NCBI GenBank assembly: GCA_963921795.1
Contig: OY997649.1
Coordinates: 34,212,757-34,276,756 of the forward strand
Direction of reading: 5' to 3'
DNA length: 64,000 bases
From: Nannobrachium achirus
Lineage: Eukaryota > Chordata > Actinopteri > Myctophiformes > Myctophidae
Below the pieces are notes generated by a model. It was not told the DNA's origin, searched no databases, and was given only the letters and a program-made list of their open reading frames with translations. This document shows, piece by piece, positions 13,466 to 26,447 of this stretch. The position numbers and the translations under genes were made by a program. The first letter of the stretch is position 1. Each line of letters starts with the position of its first letter.

Positions 13466-14934
13466 TCAAAAAGCCTAGATACCTACTGTATGCATACAGT
13501 TCACAGACATTGATGCAATCAACCATCAGAGTGTCTATTTTTACATCAACATGCAATGCTACAGTATAAGTATAACACCATGCCATGCTCACTTTGTGAG
13601 AAATTACATCATAGTCCTGTTGGCCGTATATAATAATATTTTTATGTAATATTTCATTAAAAACGTCTTGAAAATTTAAACTTTAGAAATGTGCAGATAC
13701 CCTGCATACACCTACTGTATACTGTAAGTTAGTTTGTTTACTGTTGAGTGAGAAAACAATTTTGAACATTAAGCTACAGTAATCATAAGGGGACCCCCAA
13801 AATAATTTTGGGATCCCCCAGGGAGTACCAACCCCCTGTTTGGGAACCACTGCCCTGCACCACCTGGATGCCCCAAACATGGGTATTTTATGGAAAGGTA
13901 TTGACAAATGATTGCTTTCATATCCATGATATCCCGGTCATACCCTTATGAAGATGAGGGCACTTGAATCTCCAACTTTGTACTTCCCCTCCGACACCTT
14001 GGTCATGGGAAATTGAGCTGGACAGGAACAATGGCCAAGAATTTCCCGCACCTGAAGAGAACAAAACAGGATTTAAAACCTCTAACAGAGAAACATCCAA
14101 GCATTCTGACATCCCATATTCACGCAGTTAACAGTAAGCCTGAGTTATACTTAGCTGCGGGTGTGGCTCGCACACCAAAGATATCTGATGTACAAACTCA
14201 CAACATGGATGTGAGCTTGTAGATCTGCTATGGCACCACACTGGCTAGCCCCATATAGAACCTCACCCGTCGCTGCATACTGTTGTGCTCCGAGATGAGG
14301 TCCTAAAAAGATGGCGTAGCGATCGCTGGGACTGCCGCAACAACGAGTTGGAAAACACTAAAAACGACATTTTATCCAAAAAGTAAAGGTAGTTTCGAGC
14401 TCCCAGACTGTGGTTTACCTAACCTCGGTAAATAAAACATCAGCCACGGCGTTGGGAAAACGGTTTAAATGGCTTATTTAGTTTCATTAAATTCAGAAAA
14501 GCCCCCGGCGGCAGGTGCAAGTACTGCATCTTTCCCATTGTAGCAGATACAGTTTTCCCAACGCCGTGGTTGATGTTTTATTTACCGAGGTTAGGTAAAC
14601 CACAGTCTGTGAGCTCGGAAGTACCTTTACTTTTTGGATAAAATGTCGTTTCGTGTTTTCCAACTCGTTGCGGCAGTCCCAGCGATCGCTACGCCATCTT
14701 TTTAGGACCTCATCTCGGAGCACAACAGTATGCAGCGACGTGTGAGGTTCTATATGGGGCTACACACTGGCATGCAACAAAGTATAACATAGTAGCGTCA
14801 ACATAAACATCCACCGCCCAACGTGTAAAAACCCTTGACTGCTCTTCTGTTCTCTTCTGAGTGAACAGCCTCACCTGAGTGTTAAGTAACAGTGACACTA
14901 TGACTCACTGCGTTTCATGTAGTGAGATAAGCAG

Positions 14935-15020
<86 letters not shown>

Positions 15021-16376
15021 CATGACTAGGGTGACCATATCTTCGCTCAAACCGGGACACGAACCACTGATAACTAAAACCGGGAACCTCAAAGCAATGC
15101 GCACGTTCACCGCGCACATGCGTGGCCATTCTCTAACGTTCGTGCACATACGCACCGGGTTGCATACAGGCAGTGGGTGATTGACAAACAGTCTTAGCGA
15201 TGAATTCAGACACGCAAATGGATTTGTTCATGTTTTCTGATTGTTTAGGTGAGCATGTTTATATGAAAAGAACATGATAAATGTCTATGCAACCACTGAA
15301 AACAGCTACTATTATTTTAATTCTGGCGAAAACCGGGACCATTTTGTAGTGAATGTTGAAAACCGGGACATATTAGTGTTTTAGAGGTATTTGTCGGGGC
15401 ACGGGACATGCAGCTTGAAAACGGGACAGTCCCGGCCAAAACGGGACAGTCCCGGCCAAAGCGGGATGTCTGGTCACCCTAGTCATGACTCATCTTCCTG
15501 CAGAGCTCCAAGTAGCTACTGTGTTATAAAGTGCCCCACCTCTCCTTCTTCCCGTCCCATACAGAAAGCATTGCCTCATCAGCCTGGAACACTGAGATCA
15601 CTATCTGCACCGCAGTGTGTCATAAACGCAGGAGACCCAATTAAACTCACAGCACATATGTGGACATGCTCGTGAATGCTATGTTTCTGTGTGTTGGTGT
15701 GTGAGAGAGAGAGAGAGAGAAATAGAGAGAAAACCGAAAAAGAAACAGAGACACTAAGAGAGTAGTGGCCTACACAGCAAGAGTTAAACTAACACATAGG
15801 ATTTCACAGTGTAGAAGTGACATTGCCTCTGGTGGTGGGGATACTGTAAGTTGAGGGGAGAGAGTTCAGAACGGAGACTGGGCGATGACATCAGCCGGCC
15901 TGTGGTGCCCAGATGGGTTTTGAATTGAGAGAGGCAGAGTTTGGTGCTCCGCTCTGGGGGGGGGGGGGGGGGGGTGGTGGTACGCTTATAAGACAGAGCT
16001 GCAGGGTGGGGAGAGAGCCGCCTGTGTTACGTCATATAAGCCCAACCCCTCTTGTGGGATTGGACAACTTTTATGTTTTTCTTGGCATCACTCTCAGACA
16101 AAAGGCGTGTGCACACTTGTCGACCAAGAGCAAAAGAGGAGAAAGAGAGTCATTACAAAGTGGACACTGAGAGGAAAGTAAGAACACATGCAGGGGCACA
16201 CAAGAGCACATGCGTAGCGTGTATTGTACCTATTGGTACATAATGGTACAATGCTAGGCACTGGTAGAGTGGCCAATGGTATGCTGAATGACCTTTCAAG
16301 TATTGACTACCCTGGCCTGTACACAGTATTATGAAAGAGCCAGTGCTTATGTTTTCTTGGTGTTTGTGTGTGTGCG

Positions 16377-16436
<60 letters not shown>

Positions 16437-18528
16437 TGTGTGTGCGCACGTGTGTGTGCGCACGTGTGTGTGTGTGCGCGCGCACGTGTCTGTGCATGTT
16501 CCTAGGAAACATTTTGGGACAAATGATGGATATCAAAACAGTTTATTTGTGTATGGATGTGGGCCAATTAACAGTTAAGGATAGGCAATTAGGCATGTAT
16601 CTGTTAAGGTTAAGGTTAGGGTTAGGGTTCGATTAGTCTCTCAAGAACATACTCTATGCTACGCGAGAGGAACTTTTCTGGGTAAGAGTATATGGACTTG
16701 ATAAATATATTGATGTAAATCCAAGCGTTCCCAAAAGTTTGCAAAACCAAAATGTTTTGAGTGTACACGTGTGGTGAGGATGTTCGGGGTGTTGCCGGTC
16801 ATAAAACGGCACATTTTCCAGATTATGGCATAGTCAGAAGATTAAGGAGGCAGCTTGTCATTTTCCTGAAATTACACCCTTTATTTCCCATGCTAATTAA
16901 AGAGGAGGGCTAAGCCTCCACATCTCACCTGCCTCTCTGGTCTCCCTTCCTTGCCTGCCCCGATTCAAGTTTCTATCCTGTTCTCCCACCTGTCTTTTCA
17001 TCTCTATCTGCCCCTCTACATCTCTTTAGCCCATGAATTACCAGTTAGGCCTACAAAGTCTCTCACTAGACCTCTACTGGTCTTAGTTGTCTTTGTCTCA
17101 CTGACATTTGGCTCTCTTTCTCCACAAGTCTCCTAGTGTCTGTAGGTGGACTGAGCCCTGCTTGGGAAAAACCCAAGCCAGTGAGTTAATGGAAAGATCC
17201 CCATGGCAACAGACACACACATCCTCACCCTTCGCTTTTACCAGTACATTGGGTTTTATTTATTTTCTTGTTTCTTTCTCTCTTTAGTAGAACCTTTCAG
17301 TCCCCCTTTAAAGCTGCAAAATACCTCCCCAAAACCCTTTTAGCTGAGATCATACGTTTTCTTCCAGCCAGGAGGTTAGAGTTGTGTACAGTTTGTCTCG
17401 TGGTAGAGCAGTGCAGCATGGAAAGACAAACCTTATAGAATGTCTGCGATAACAGACATGCCTTTTAGGCATTGACTTTGTGGAACTACTGTGCTATCTC
17501 TGTGTGAAAACCGTGTAGCTGGCTGGCCCCCATGTCTTCAATAAATCAACAGCAGGGACACACGCAAACACACTAGTGTAAGAATAAACAGAATTGTAAC
17601 CGTCGAGGGGGTGGAGAAAAGTAAGGTCACGCTGTAAACATGCGGAAGTGGAATTGGAACACTGCGAAAAACTGAAGGATGAATTATGGATGTATGCTGG
17701 TCACATGGGGGACGTCTCACCAAGCGCTGCAGATGTTTGAGAGAGTATAAGAGAAGAAGAACTGCAACTCAACCACAGCACAGTGACTACAGCACTACTG
17801 TGACTATCAGAAGATCACTGTGCACAATCATGTACAGATGAAGTGCATTGCCTTTGTCCATTTTAAACAATGAGAGAGTATTATTAGGAAATAACCTTTA
17901 AATTGCTGGGTCAGTGTACATTTACAGAACATATATCTTTTCTTTTGTTTGTTTTTGTTCTGATACATTATATCTGCAGTGCATGTGATAGTGTGAGTCA
18001 ACAGTACTTGGGGGTAATCATAATCTCTTCTTTCTCTTCCTTCCTGACCTACAGATATTTGCGGGCCGTCCATGGTAGAGATAAGGCCAAAAACGAGGGT
18101 TGTCCCAAACCCAAGGGATGCCCAGAGGAAATGGGAGTGGGAGAGAGAAAGACGTTCAGTCTCTTTTTGTTGGAGTATACTGATCCGCAATGTGAAGCAT
18201 CACTGACTAGTTAAGATTGTGCAGCTTTATTTTACATTTCCAAACCTGGGCGGCTCCAAGGGGGTGCTTTAGCCTCCCCTGATGAAGGATTAGTCCCCCT
18301 AAGCCGCCCTCCCCACAAACCCAATCGTGATGAAAATAAGGAATATATATGTTACAGTTAGATTGGGTACCTCAGTTGGGTACCTCTGTGGGGTGAGGCG
18401 CTATCATTCCTGCCGACGGTACATTGTCGTTGTTGTGGATCAAAGCGACCGATTGTTCCGCCCCCGCCGCACGACGAGCGCTCCGGTTCTCGATCTAACT
18501 GATTCTCGATCTAGCGGTGACATATGTT

Positions 18529-18592
<64 letters not shown>

Positions 18593-21500
18593 CGTGCGTG
18601 TGAAAGACAAAAGACTGACCTCTATGTAAACCATACTATAAAATCATACTTTTTATGCTGGAAAGCAAAAACCCTGTCCGACCGTGTTACAGTCCACAGA
18701 TTTGGAGGTGGCATCTGCCAATGTATGGTCTGTTCAATAATCGATACCCTAAGCGAGAGAATCTTGTTTTTCGTATTAGTATTAGTCATCATTGTTTGTT
18801 GCCAAAATTCATCTCTCCTGTTCATCTCTCCTGTTTTAAAAAAGCCAGCCTCCCGAGTCACAATTATGTTTATAAAACATGGGTTACATTTAAAATATAT
18901 ACGTCTCCCCGTGTTATGCTCTGCTGCACTTATTATCTTTATAAATGTCACCTCTCTCCAACTCCAACCTCCTTAAGTTCATCAACAATGCCTTTCTCTT
19001 TCCCTATGGTAGCAACTAGCAACTACAATTCATAATAGCATATTCCACAGACTCCTCCTCCTGGTAATGATCACGTGAACTTGTAAGTGTAGGGTGTTTG
19101 ACAATCAAATACAATGTTTTATTTCTCAGTCTTAATCTTATGATGACCTCCTCTCTCTCCTTGTTTGCATACTGTACCTTCTGTTCTCACACACGATATA
19201 TGCTCACAAATATGTCAACTTTGTATGTCATTCAACTTGCTCAAGGTTCATTCAAATACAGTATTATTGTTGCGACAGAATGTGTGCACCCACATGAACA
19301 CATAACATTTGGCATTTGGAGTGTGTGAACCCAGCTTCAGAAGTGCTCCTGTAAGTCAACTCTTAAAACATAGATATTTCTAGCTTGCTGTGACTTGTTT
19401 ATTGTAGGATTGGTATGATGATAACTGTCCAAGTAATCAAGCATATACCGGTACTGGAGTAGTCATTGCAAAACTTCAACAATACAAATGAACATTACAA
19501 CATATCAATAAATGGTTTTATTTTTCATGTGGGATAGGCCTCCTCCCCCAGAGCAGCAAAATAAATCCTCATGGAAAAGTAGACAATGAGGGGATTATCT
19601 GAAGGCCACTTTTAACCGCACAGATTCGGCGACGATTCGGCGGCGGAAGGCGGCGGAAAGCGTCTGTTGCCGAACGGGAGCTCATCGTCAGGTTTTCGGC
19701 AGCGGGTCGGGAACCTTATCGACCGAAAACTGGAAAACTGGACTTGCTCAGTTTTGTTCAGTCGCCCCTCGCCGTCGGTAAGATTGAGGGAGTTGTAGAA
19801 TAGTTTACTACTGCTCCAAAACCAAGCCAAAACAAGCCAGAGACATTTTCCCGTCGCATATTTTTACTAAATACCATATTCTCAATCTCAAGTCTCAATT
19901 CCTATTCCAATCGGATCCAAAGCAAAGCTAGTAGTAGGCTAGTAATAGTCCATCAAGTGCCCGTGTTGTTGTTTTCTTTTTTTTCCTCCTCTGCACGGAG
20001 AACAGAGCTGCCTCCGGCCGGGTTAGGGTTGCCAGATTCTGTGAGTGAAATACGCGACCAGGTCTATGAAAATAAGCCCAAAAGCGCGACCAGTTTCACC
20101 TCTGAACTCTATTACATTAGTTATTTTATAAAATAATGTTGAAAGCAAGGCCAAATAAGCAACTACACTTCAGAAACAAGCCCAAACAAAAGCAACCCAC
20201 ATCTAGCAACATTATAGGAAAACAGGATCAACGTTGCTTATAAGGAGCAGACCTGGCACCACTGCCATACAGTAACTACAGTCGGCGTCGTCTGAAAAAA
20301 ATAAAATAAAAAATAAGTGCTTAGTTTTTTGCAGTTCTTTGCAGTCTGTGTACAGTCAGAAGGAGTCTCCTGTAGGCTGTTTGGTGTGTAGACACCTTGA
20401 CCAACACCAACTGCAGAGCACAGGTGAGGTGAATTACACGAAATAGCACAGAAGAAGATACTTGTTTCAGTCTGCTCAGTTTATCTGCTACAGTATGTGT
20501 CTGGAATATTTCCAAGACAAAACATCCTTACCATCAGATAAGGAAAGAATCTGGGAAGCAAAAAAACAAGGGTTTGTGTGGGGGCGGGGGCATTTTTGGA
20601 ACTTCAGGGGGTATTACTTCACTAACCACAACTAAGGATTCCCAGAGCCTGCATGTGCACCCATGGTGAGTGGGGTTTTATTACATAGCCTGCTCTCCTG
20701 CTGCTCTGCTATCAAACCACTGACCTCATAGCACAGAAGACCGACTGTGCAACATCATGGAAAGATGGATGAAATAACCATATGACTAGAGGGTTTTAGG
20801 AAAATTGTGATTAAAAGCCGTTACAATTACATTGGCTGTCTGGCAAGCAGAGAGAGCTGTAGGGTCTGGATACTGAATTGAAGAGTGTATATGTAGGTAC
20901 AAGTACTGTGCACTAAACCAACAGACTAGGCCTGCAGAGACAGGTCAGGAGAACAGGGCCATTAGGACAAAGGCCTCAGGCTGAAGTCTTAATGTTAACG
21001 CTTTGATAGAATGGACATAAATAATGGTAGTGCATATCCATTGAAATGAAAGGAAGAATACAGCAATTGTTTCACACCATTCCTTTATGGCCTTGGAAGT
21101 GCAACCTTTACAAAAAAAGCAATGCGGGCCAGCTCGTAGACAATACAAAGCTGTGTTCTGCCATTATGAAATAGCTACGCTGGGCTCAAGGGCAGGTTTC
21201 AACTGTATTTCTAGAGGAAAGCCTATCCCTGAAAATCGATGCTTATCTTTGGGCCACATGACAGACAGCCTGCTGGAGGACAACACTGAAAACCAATGTA
21301 CGTCGCCATCCATAAGAGACTGCAATACTGTCATGTGATGAGAACTCCTTCAATCAGACGACCCAATTGTCAGTTTGTTTGATGTGCTTGATGTCTAACT
21401 CAATCTCCACATTCCACCAATACCAGTGTGACAGCTGTCACTGGGCCAAGGTTATATGAGTGGATGGCCTTCTGGGGACTGCCATCTAATTCTGACAGCT

Positions 21501-22177
21501 ACACCTGAGACCAGTTTAGAGAATCAGGGGACAGCTGCAGAAAAAGCAAAATGCCCACTCTTTGCACATCAGTCTAACCCCATTTAGATAAACTGCGTAC
21601 TTGAATGTATGCGCGATAATGCTGATTACAAAGCAGATATCTCCACACACTGTAATAAAGGAATTATAGAGCAGGTAATATTCATAGTGTGGAGTCAGCT
21701 GTTTACATGTGCATCTTGCTGCATGGAAGTAAAACAAAGGACAGGCAGAGAGAGAGAGAGAGACAACCGTTCTGCACTGGCACTGTGCAGAACCAACTGT
21801 GTAAAAATAACTATTAAACGGTCATACAGCGTTCAAATTTAGCCCGCGTCGTCTAGTCTAAACACTTCCATGAGCTGTGTGTGACAAAAGATGGAGAAAC
21901 ACTGTGAGGCATGCCATGTTCTCTCAGCAATGTGTACGGGTCTGGCCCAATGCAAGCCATGATGACCTACTTTTCTCTTTCCCTCTCTCTGACACACACA
22001 CATTCTCCCACCCTCTCACAGTGTAAAATCTATTCCAGTCTGGTTTAGCAGAGTGTACAGTTAAGGCACTCCAGGCTTTGTCTCCTTTTTTTCTTGCTGA
22101 ATTCATGAATTGGACCATGTGGCTAATGGAGCATATATTCCACAACATGTTCACTCTTTCTTTCTCTCTCTGTGTGT

Positions 22178-22226
<49 letters not shown>

Positions 22227-25200
22227 GCCTGTGATTCTTCCTGTCTACATTCAACAGCATCAGTCTATCTTATGGTGAGATGAGGGCCTAAATTAACATG
22301 TCAATGTTTGCAGACTATTCTGTTCTGCTCCTCCATGCCACCACCAACAAGGCATACTGTTCTACCCTCTCCATTCTATCATCTCCAGGGGGAGAAGGTG
22401 GGGGAGGGGAAGGGAAGAGAGATGCGGGTTATTGCACATTTATGAACCAGACAAGGAATGAATGATGAAGCCCAAGGGTGAAGACACATGAACCATTTCA
22501 TATGAGCGAACCCAAAGAAGAGGAGACGAGGAGTAAAGGATGCATGATACAATGCAACCTTTCAGTGCAAAAAGCTCCATTGGTCGGCTCTTATTGTCTT
22601 TGCGTCTGCACGCTCAAAGACCTAACATATAGTTGTCTATGCATGCAGCAAGTACGTGAACAATGCAGGCCTCCATTAAGGGGGATCACTAAGTATAGTT
22701 TGTATTATCATCGGTGTATGTCCGACTGCATGGGTAATTGGGTGACGGGTGTATGTGTTTTATCAAGGCAACTACAGTAACCCCAGGGCCTAATTGCACT
22801 CATGGTCCACAGCTGAAAGACAACAGACAAGATATTGCAAGGACATGTCTATTATTCAAAAAGTTGTTTTGTGTGTGTGTATGGACTGCCAAGAACAATT
22901 GCCTGTGGCTTCTTGTGGCATATGGGGTCAGACTGATATCACCATCACAATCTGCATGAAGAGGAAATCTGGACTGTTTTAGACAATCTTATAAAACAAG
23001 GGATGAATACAGTGTGTAGAGATATGAATATAAATAATCAACTGCTCCCTAAAAAAGGAAAAAATAAAAGAAAAGAAAAAACACTTCATGAGTATGAAAA
23101 TGCGGTTCAGAATAAGAATCTGGGGATAGGTCAGTCTGTGGGAAAACTCTATTTTTGTAGGAACTGCAAGAGACCAGTCACTTCCTTATCCCTGAGTGGA
23201 AAGTCATGTCTTATGCATCTTTAGATGAGTAATACTAAGAACATATTGGTAGGACAGTTACCGCTATAGGCTCATTATGCTGCATGTTTAAATAAGCGCT
23301 TATGCTAACCAGGAAAGCAAACAGGAATTGAAATGCCCTTGTCACTAGATACACATACATTTTGATGTGACACCTATACAGGGAACTACCATTCCAGCTC
23401 GACAGGCCACCTGCACTGAGGGTAAGAAAGAGTAAGTCAATGAAATTGATATGGGCCATGTTGCACGGCAGAAATACAGAAATATGCCCAACGTCCCACC
23501 TTGAGCCAGGAAGTGTGTATGCTGAAGGCCATAATTCTATTACACAAACAAACACAATACTTATTTCCTCTTGCAAAAGTAAGATTAGTGTCATAAAGCC
23601 TGATTTATGCATCGTTGTACGACAGTGTCATGCACCAAAAATAATCGATCTACAAGCTCACAATGCGTTGTGGAAGCAAAATGATGACAGTTTTAACCGG
23701 CTTTGCTTGGTAATGTCCTGGACACGGTGACAATTTACAGAGCAGAAAACATGCATATGCCACACTGTGGCACCATTCTGTTGGGGAGATCTGGGCCACT
23801 GCTGAAAAGCTCAAATGTGTTTAGCGAAGTGTGTGTTATTTGCCTTGGCTAAATATCCTTTCCAATGCAAGTTAACGGAACTCAAATATTGACTTAGAAT
23901 TTAAGCACCATTTAAGTAAATAGATATGCATGACAGTATCTCATGTGATGTTTTTCTCTCCTGTTGAAAATGAAATGTGAAGCACCACGCTTGGTGCCAA
24001 AAAGTTCACTTTATTATTTTTGTTCAAATTGGATTGGAATGTCCAAACAGGCACATATATGTCTATTCTGAAAGATATTAATCATAGCGCCACACCATTC
24101 CCATATTTTCTCAGAGGCATTTGAATCTGCTGTGTACTGTGGCAAGGTAATTGACTAGTTAAGTGGTCTCTCAAATGATGTCTTTAAAAATGACATTTCA
24201 TCAATAATGTTACAGACTCTTAAACCCTCTATTCTTAGTGAGATTTCTATTCTCAGTGAGATTTAGAGTTCCAATTGTACTTGGTACGCTGATTAACTCT
24301 TCACCAAATCTCTTTTCCAAAAAAAGGCGATCTACAAGCTCACACCATATCACCTTATGACATGTTGTGGACAATGTTCCCCCCAGAATATGAATGCTGG
24401 GGTTCAAGAGGATAAACACTTGTAATCTGGAGTCCCTCCCTATTTTATTCTGGGCATGTCATTATAGTCAAACATGTTCAAAGAAATCACACCTGTGCGA
24501 AGCAAGTGAGCACCTGGTATCAAACACGACACATGTGCATATTTTCTTGTATGGGTCATTGTCTGTGACGTCAGTTATCATACAGACATACTACACACAA
24601 AGCCAGATGTAGAAGCGGGTTAGTACCGCTCAAAAAGAAAATAGTAAAATATAGCCTATATACCAGTGAGCTTGTAGATCTATTCAGCGTCGCATGAAGT
24701 GTATGAAGTGGTTAATTGGGGAACGAGGTAATGAATAGATTATGTGAATAGAAATGACAATTTCTCAAAAAAGAAGAAAAGAAAGAAGACATTTATTAAA
24801 TTCTGCATCAATGTAGCTTTATATAGGATAAGATAAAGCTTCATCATAGGAATGGGCAATATATCAATATTGTGGTATGGGACAAGATATTTGTCTGGGA
24901 TTTTGGATACAATAATATTGTGATATGATTTAACTATTGTCTTTTCCTCGTCTCAACCACTTATACCCTAGCATCCCTATTCTAGAGGTAACATTCACAG
25001 AAAATAGCAGATTTACAAGCTCACGACAGATCAGTGAGGAGATTTGGTGTAGAGAACGAAAAACTAAAGGCCAGACCAAGTACAGTAGGTTTATGTCGTA
25101 AAAGGCTGCTACAGTGAAGTGAGGTAATTTTCTTACTGTAGGCCTACCCCTATTATGTTTGATTTTGTCCATATTGCCCAACCCTACTTCATCATGCACA

Positions 25201-26132
25201 AAACTATCATGCATAAAGATAGCATTATAAGAGGTAGATGTGAAGCCTCAGCCTATAGGCTTCCGGTACTGACAAGCAATTAATTCTCCATGATGCAGGA
25301 AAGTGGCACTGCCTGCATAACTGGCTGTTCTGCAGACCAGACACTCAACCTAGTCTCACAGCCACAATGAAAATATCACTAAGCCTGTCAACTTTCTTTA
25401 TCTCCCTCCCATTAGGATACTCATGACTTCTGGCAACGAAGGTTCCAGTAATTACAAGACACTATGCTCGAGAAATAGAGTTGTCGCAACTTAAGTGTAT
25501 ATTGCAGAGAGAACCGGTAACTGAGGTTATGGAAGAACTACAGGCTGAATACCCTGTAGACAGAAGCTGGTTCCCAATTCATCAGATATTGATTGGAACA
25601 AAATACTACTTTTCATCCGGGTTGACATACAGTCTGGAATCGGATATTGGGTGGCACTGACCATCCTTGTCCCAGACAAGGTCAAGGACCAAAAAAAAGA
25701 GAAAAGGATGTAACCTCAAGATGATCACAAACACAAGTTGGTTTGGTCCATATTAGGACAAATGTGGGCAGCAGCATAGTAACTGTATATTCTTTAGATA
25801 TCGCTGCTTCTCTTCTCTTGTTTTAGTACCTGCCGACGTTCTAACTCCCAGAGATTCATGTTGCCAATAAAGACTGTTGTCAGGAGCACGCAGGGCAATC
25901 TTTTTTTCCCATCTAGACAGAGGCACGGAAGGAATGCAGTGCGATCAATATGCATGAGGGTTCAATGTGCAATCTATTAAGTGGATCAAGGCATATCAAC
26001 AGTCTCTTTTCTTCACTTCGACAAGACTGTGTGAAAGAGAGACAATGAGTGAGTGAGTGAGTGAGTGAGTGAGTGAGTGAGTGAGTGAGTGCGTGCGTGC
26101 GTGCGTGAGTGAGTGAGTGCGTGCGTGCGTGC

Positions 26133-26168
<36 letters not shown>

Positions 26169-26368
26169 TTGTATTTAGTACCATTTGGGGACTAAAAACA
26201 TGTTAGCACAGTCACATTCAGGGGACCTCCTACTTTGTGGGGACAAAAAAGTAGGTCCCCACAAGATTTAGGGTTAGGTTTAGGGTTAGGGGTTAGGTTT
26301 AGGGATAGAGGTTAGGGTAAGGCCACAGAAAATGAATGGAAGTCTATGTAATGTCCCCAAAGGGTACT

Positions 26369-26447
<79 letters not shown>

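Larger units (their letters stand above)
9942..13943. other. gas2l1 intron 2
   Basis: A 4.0-kb intron. It contains two related hAT-like remnants that carry the recurrent hairpin (10048-10472 and about 11885-12617), a long CA tract, an AG tract and a further hAT terminus (about 13785-13860). No exon is seen. Confidence 0.75.

Noticed and set aside
16600-16630. Telomere-like GGTTAGGGTTAGGG run
   Set aside because: Only a few units; also seen inside a MITE at 26266. An interstitial remnant is likelier than a chromosome end.
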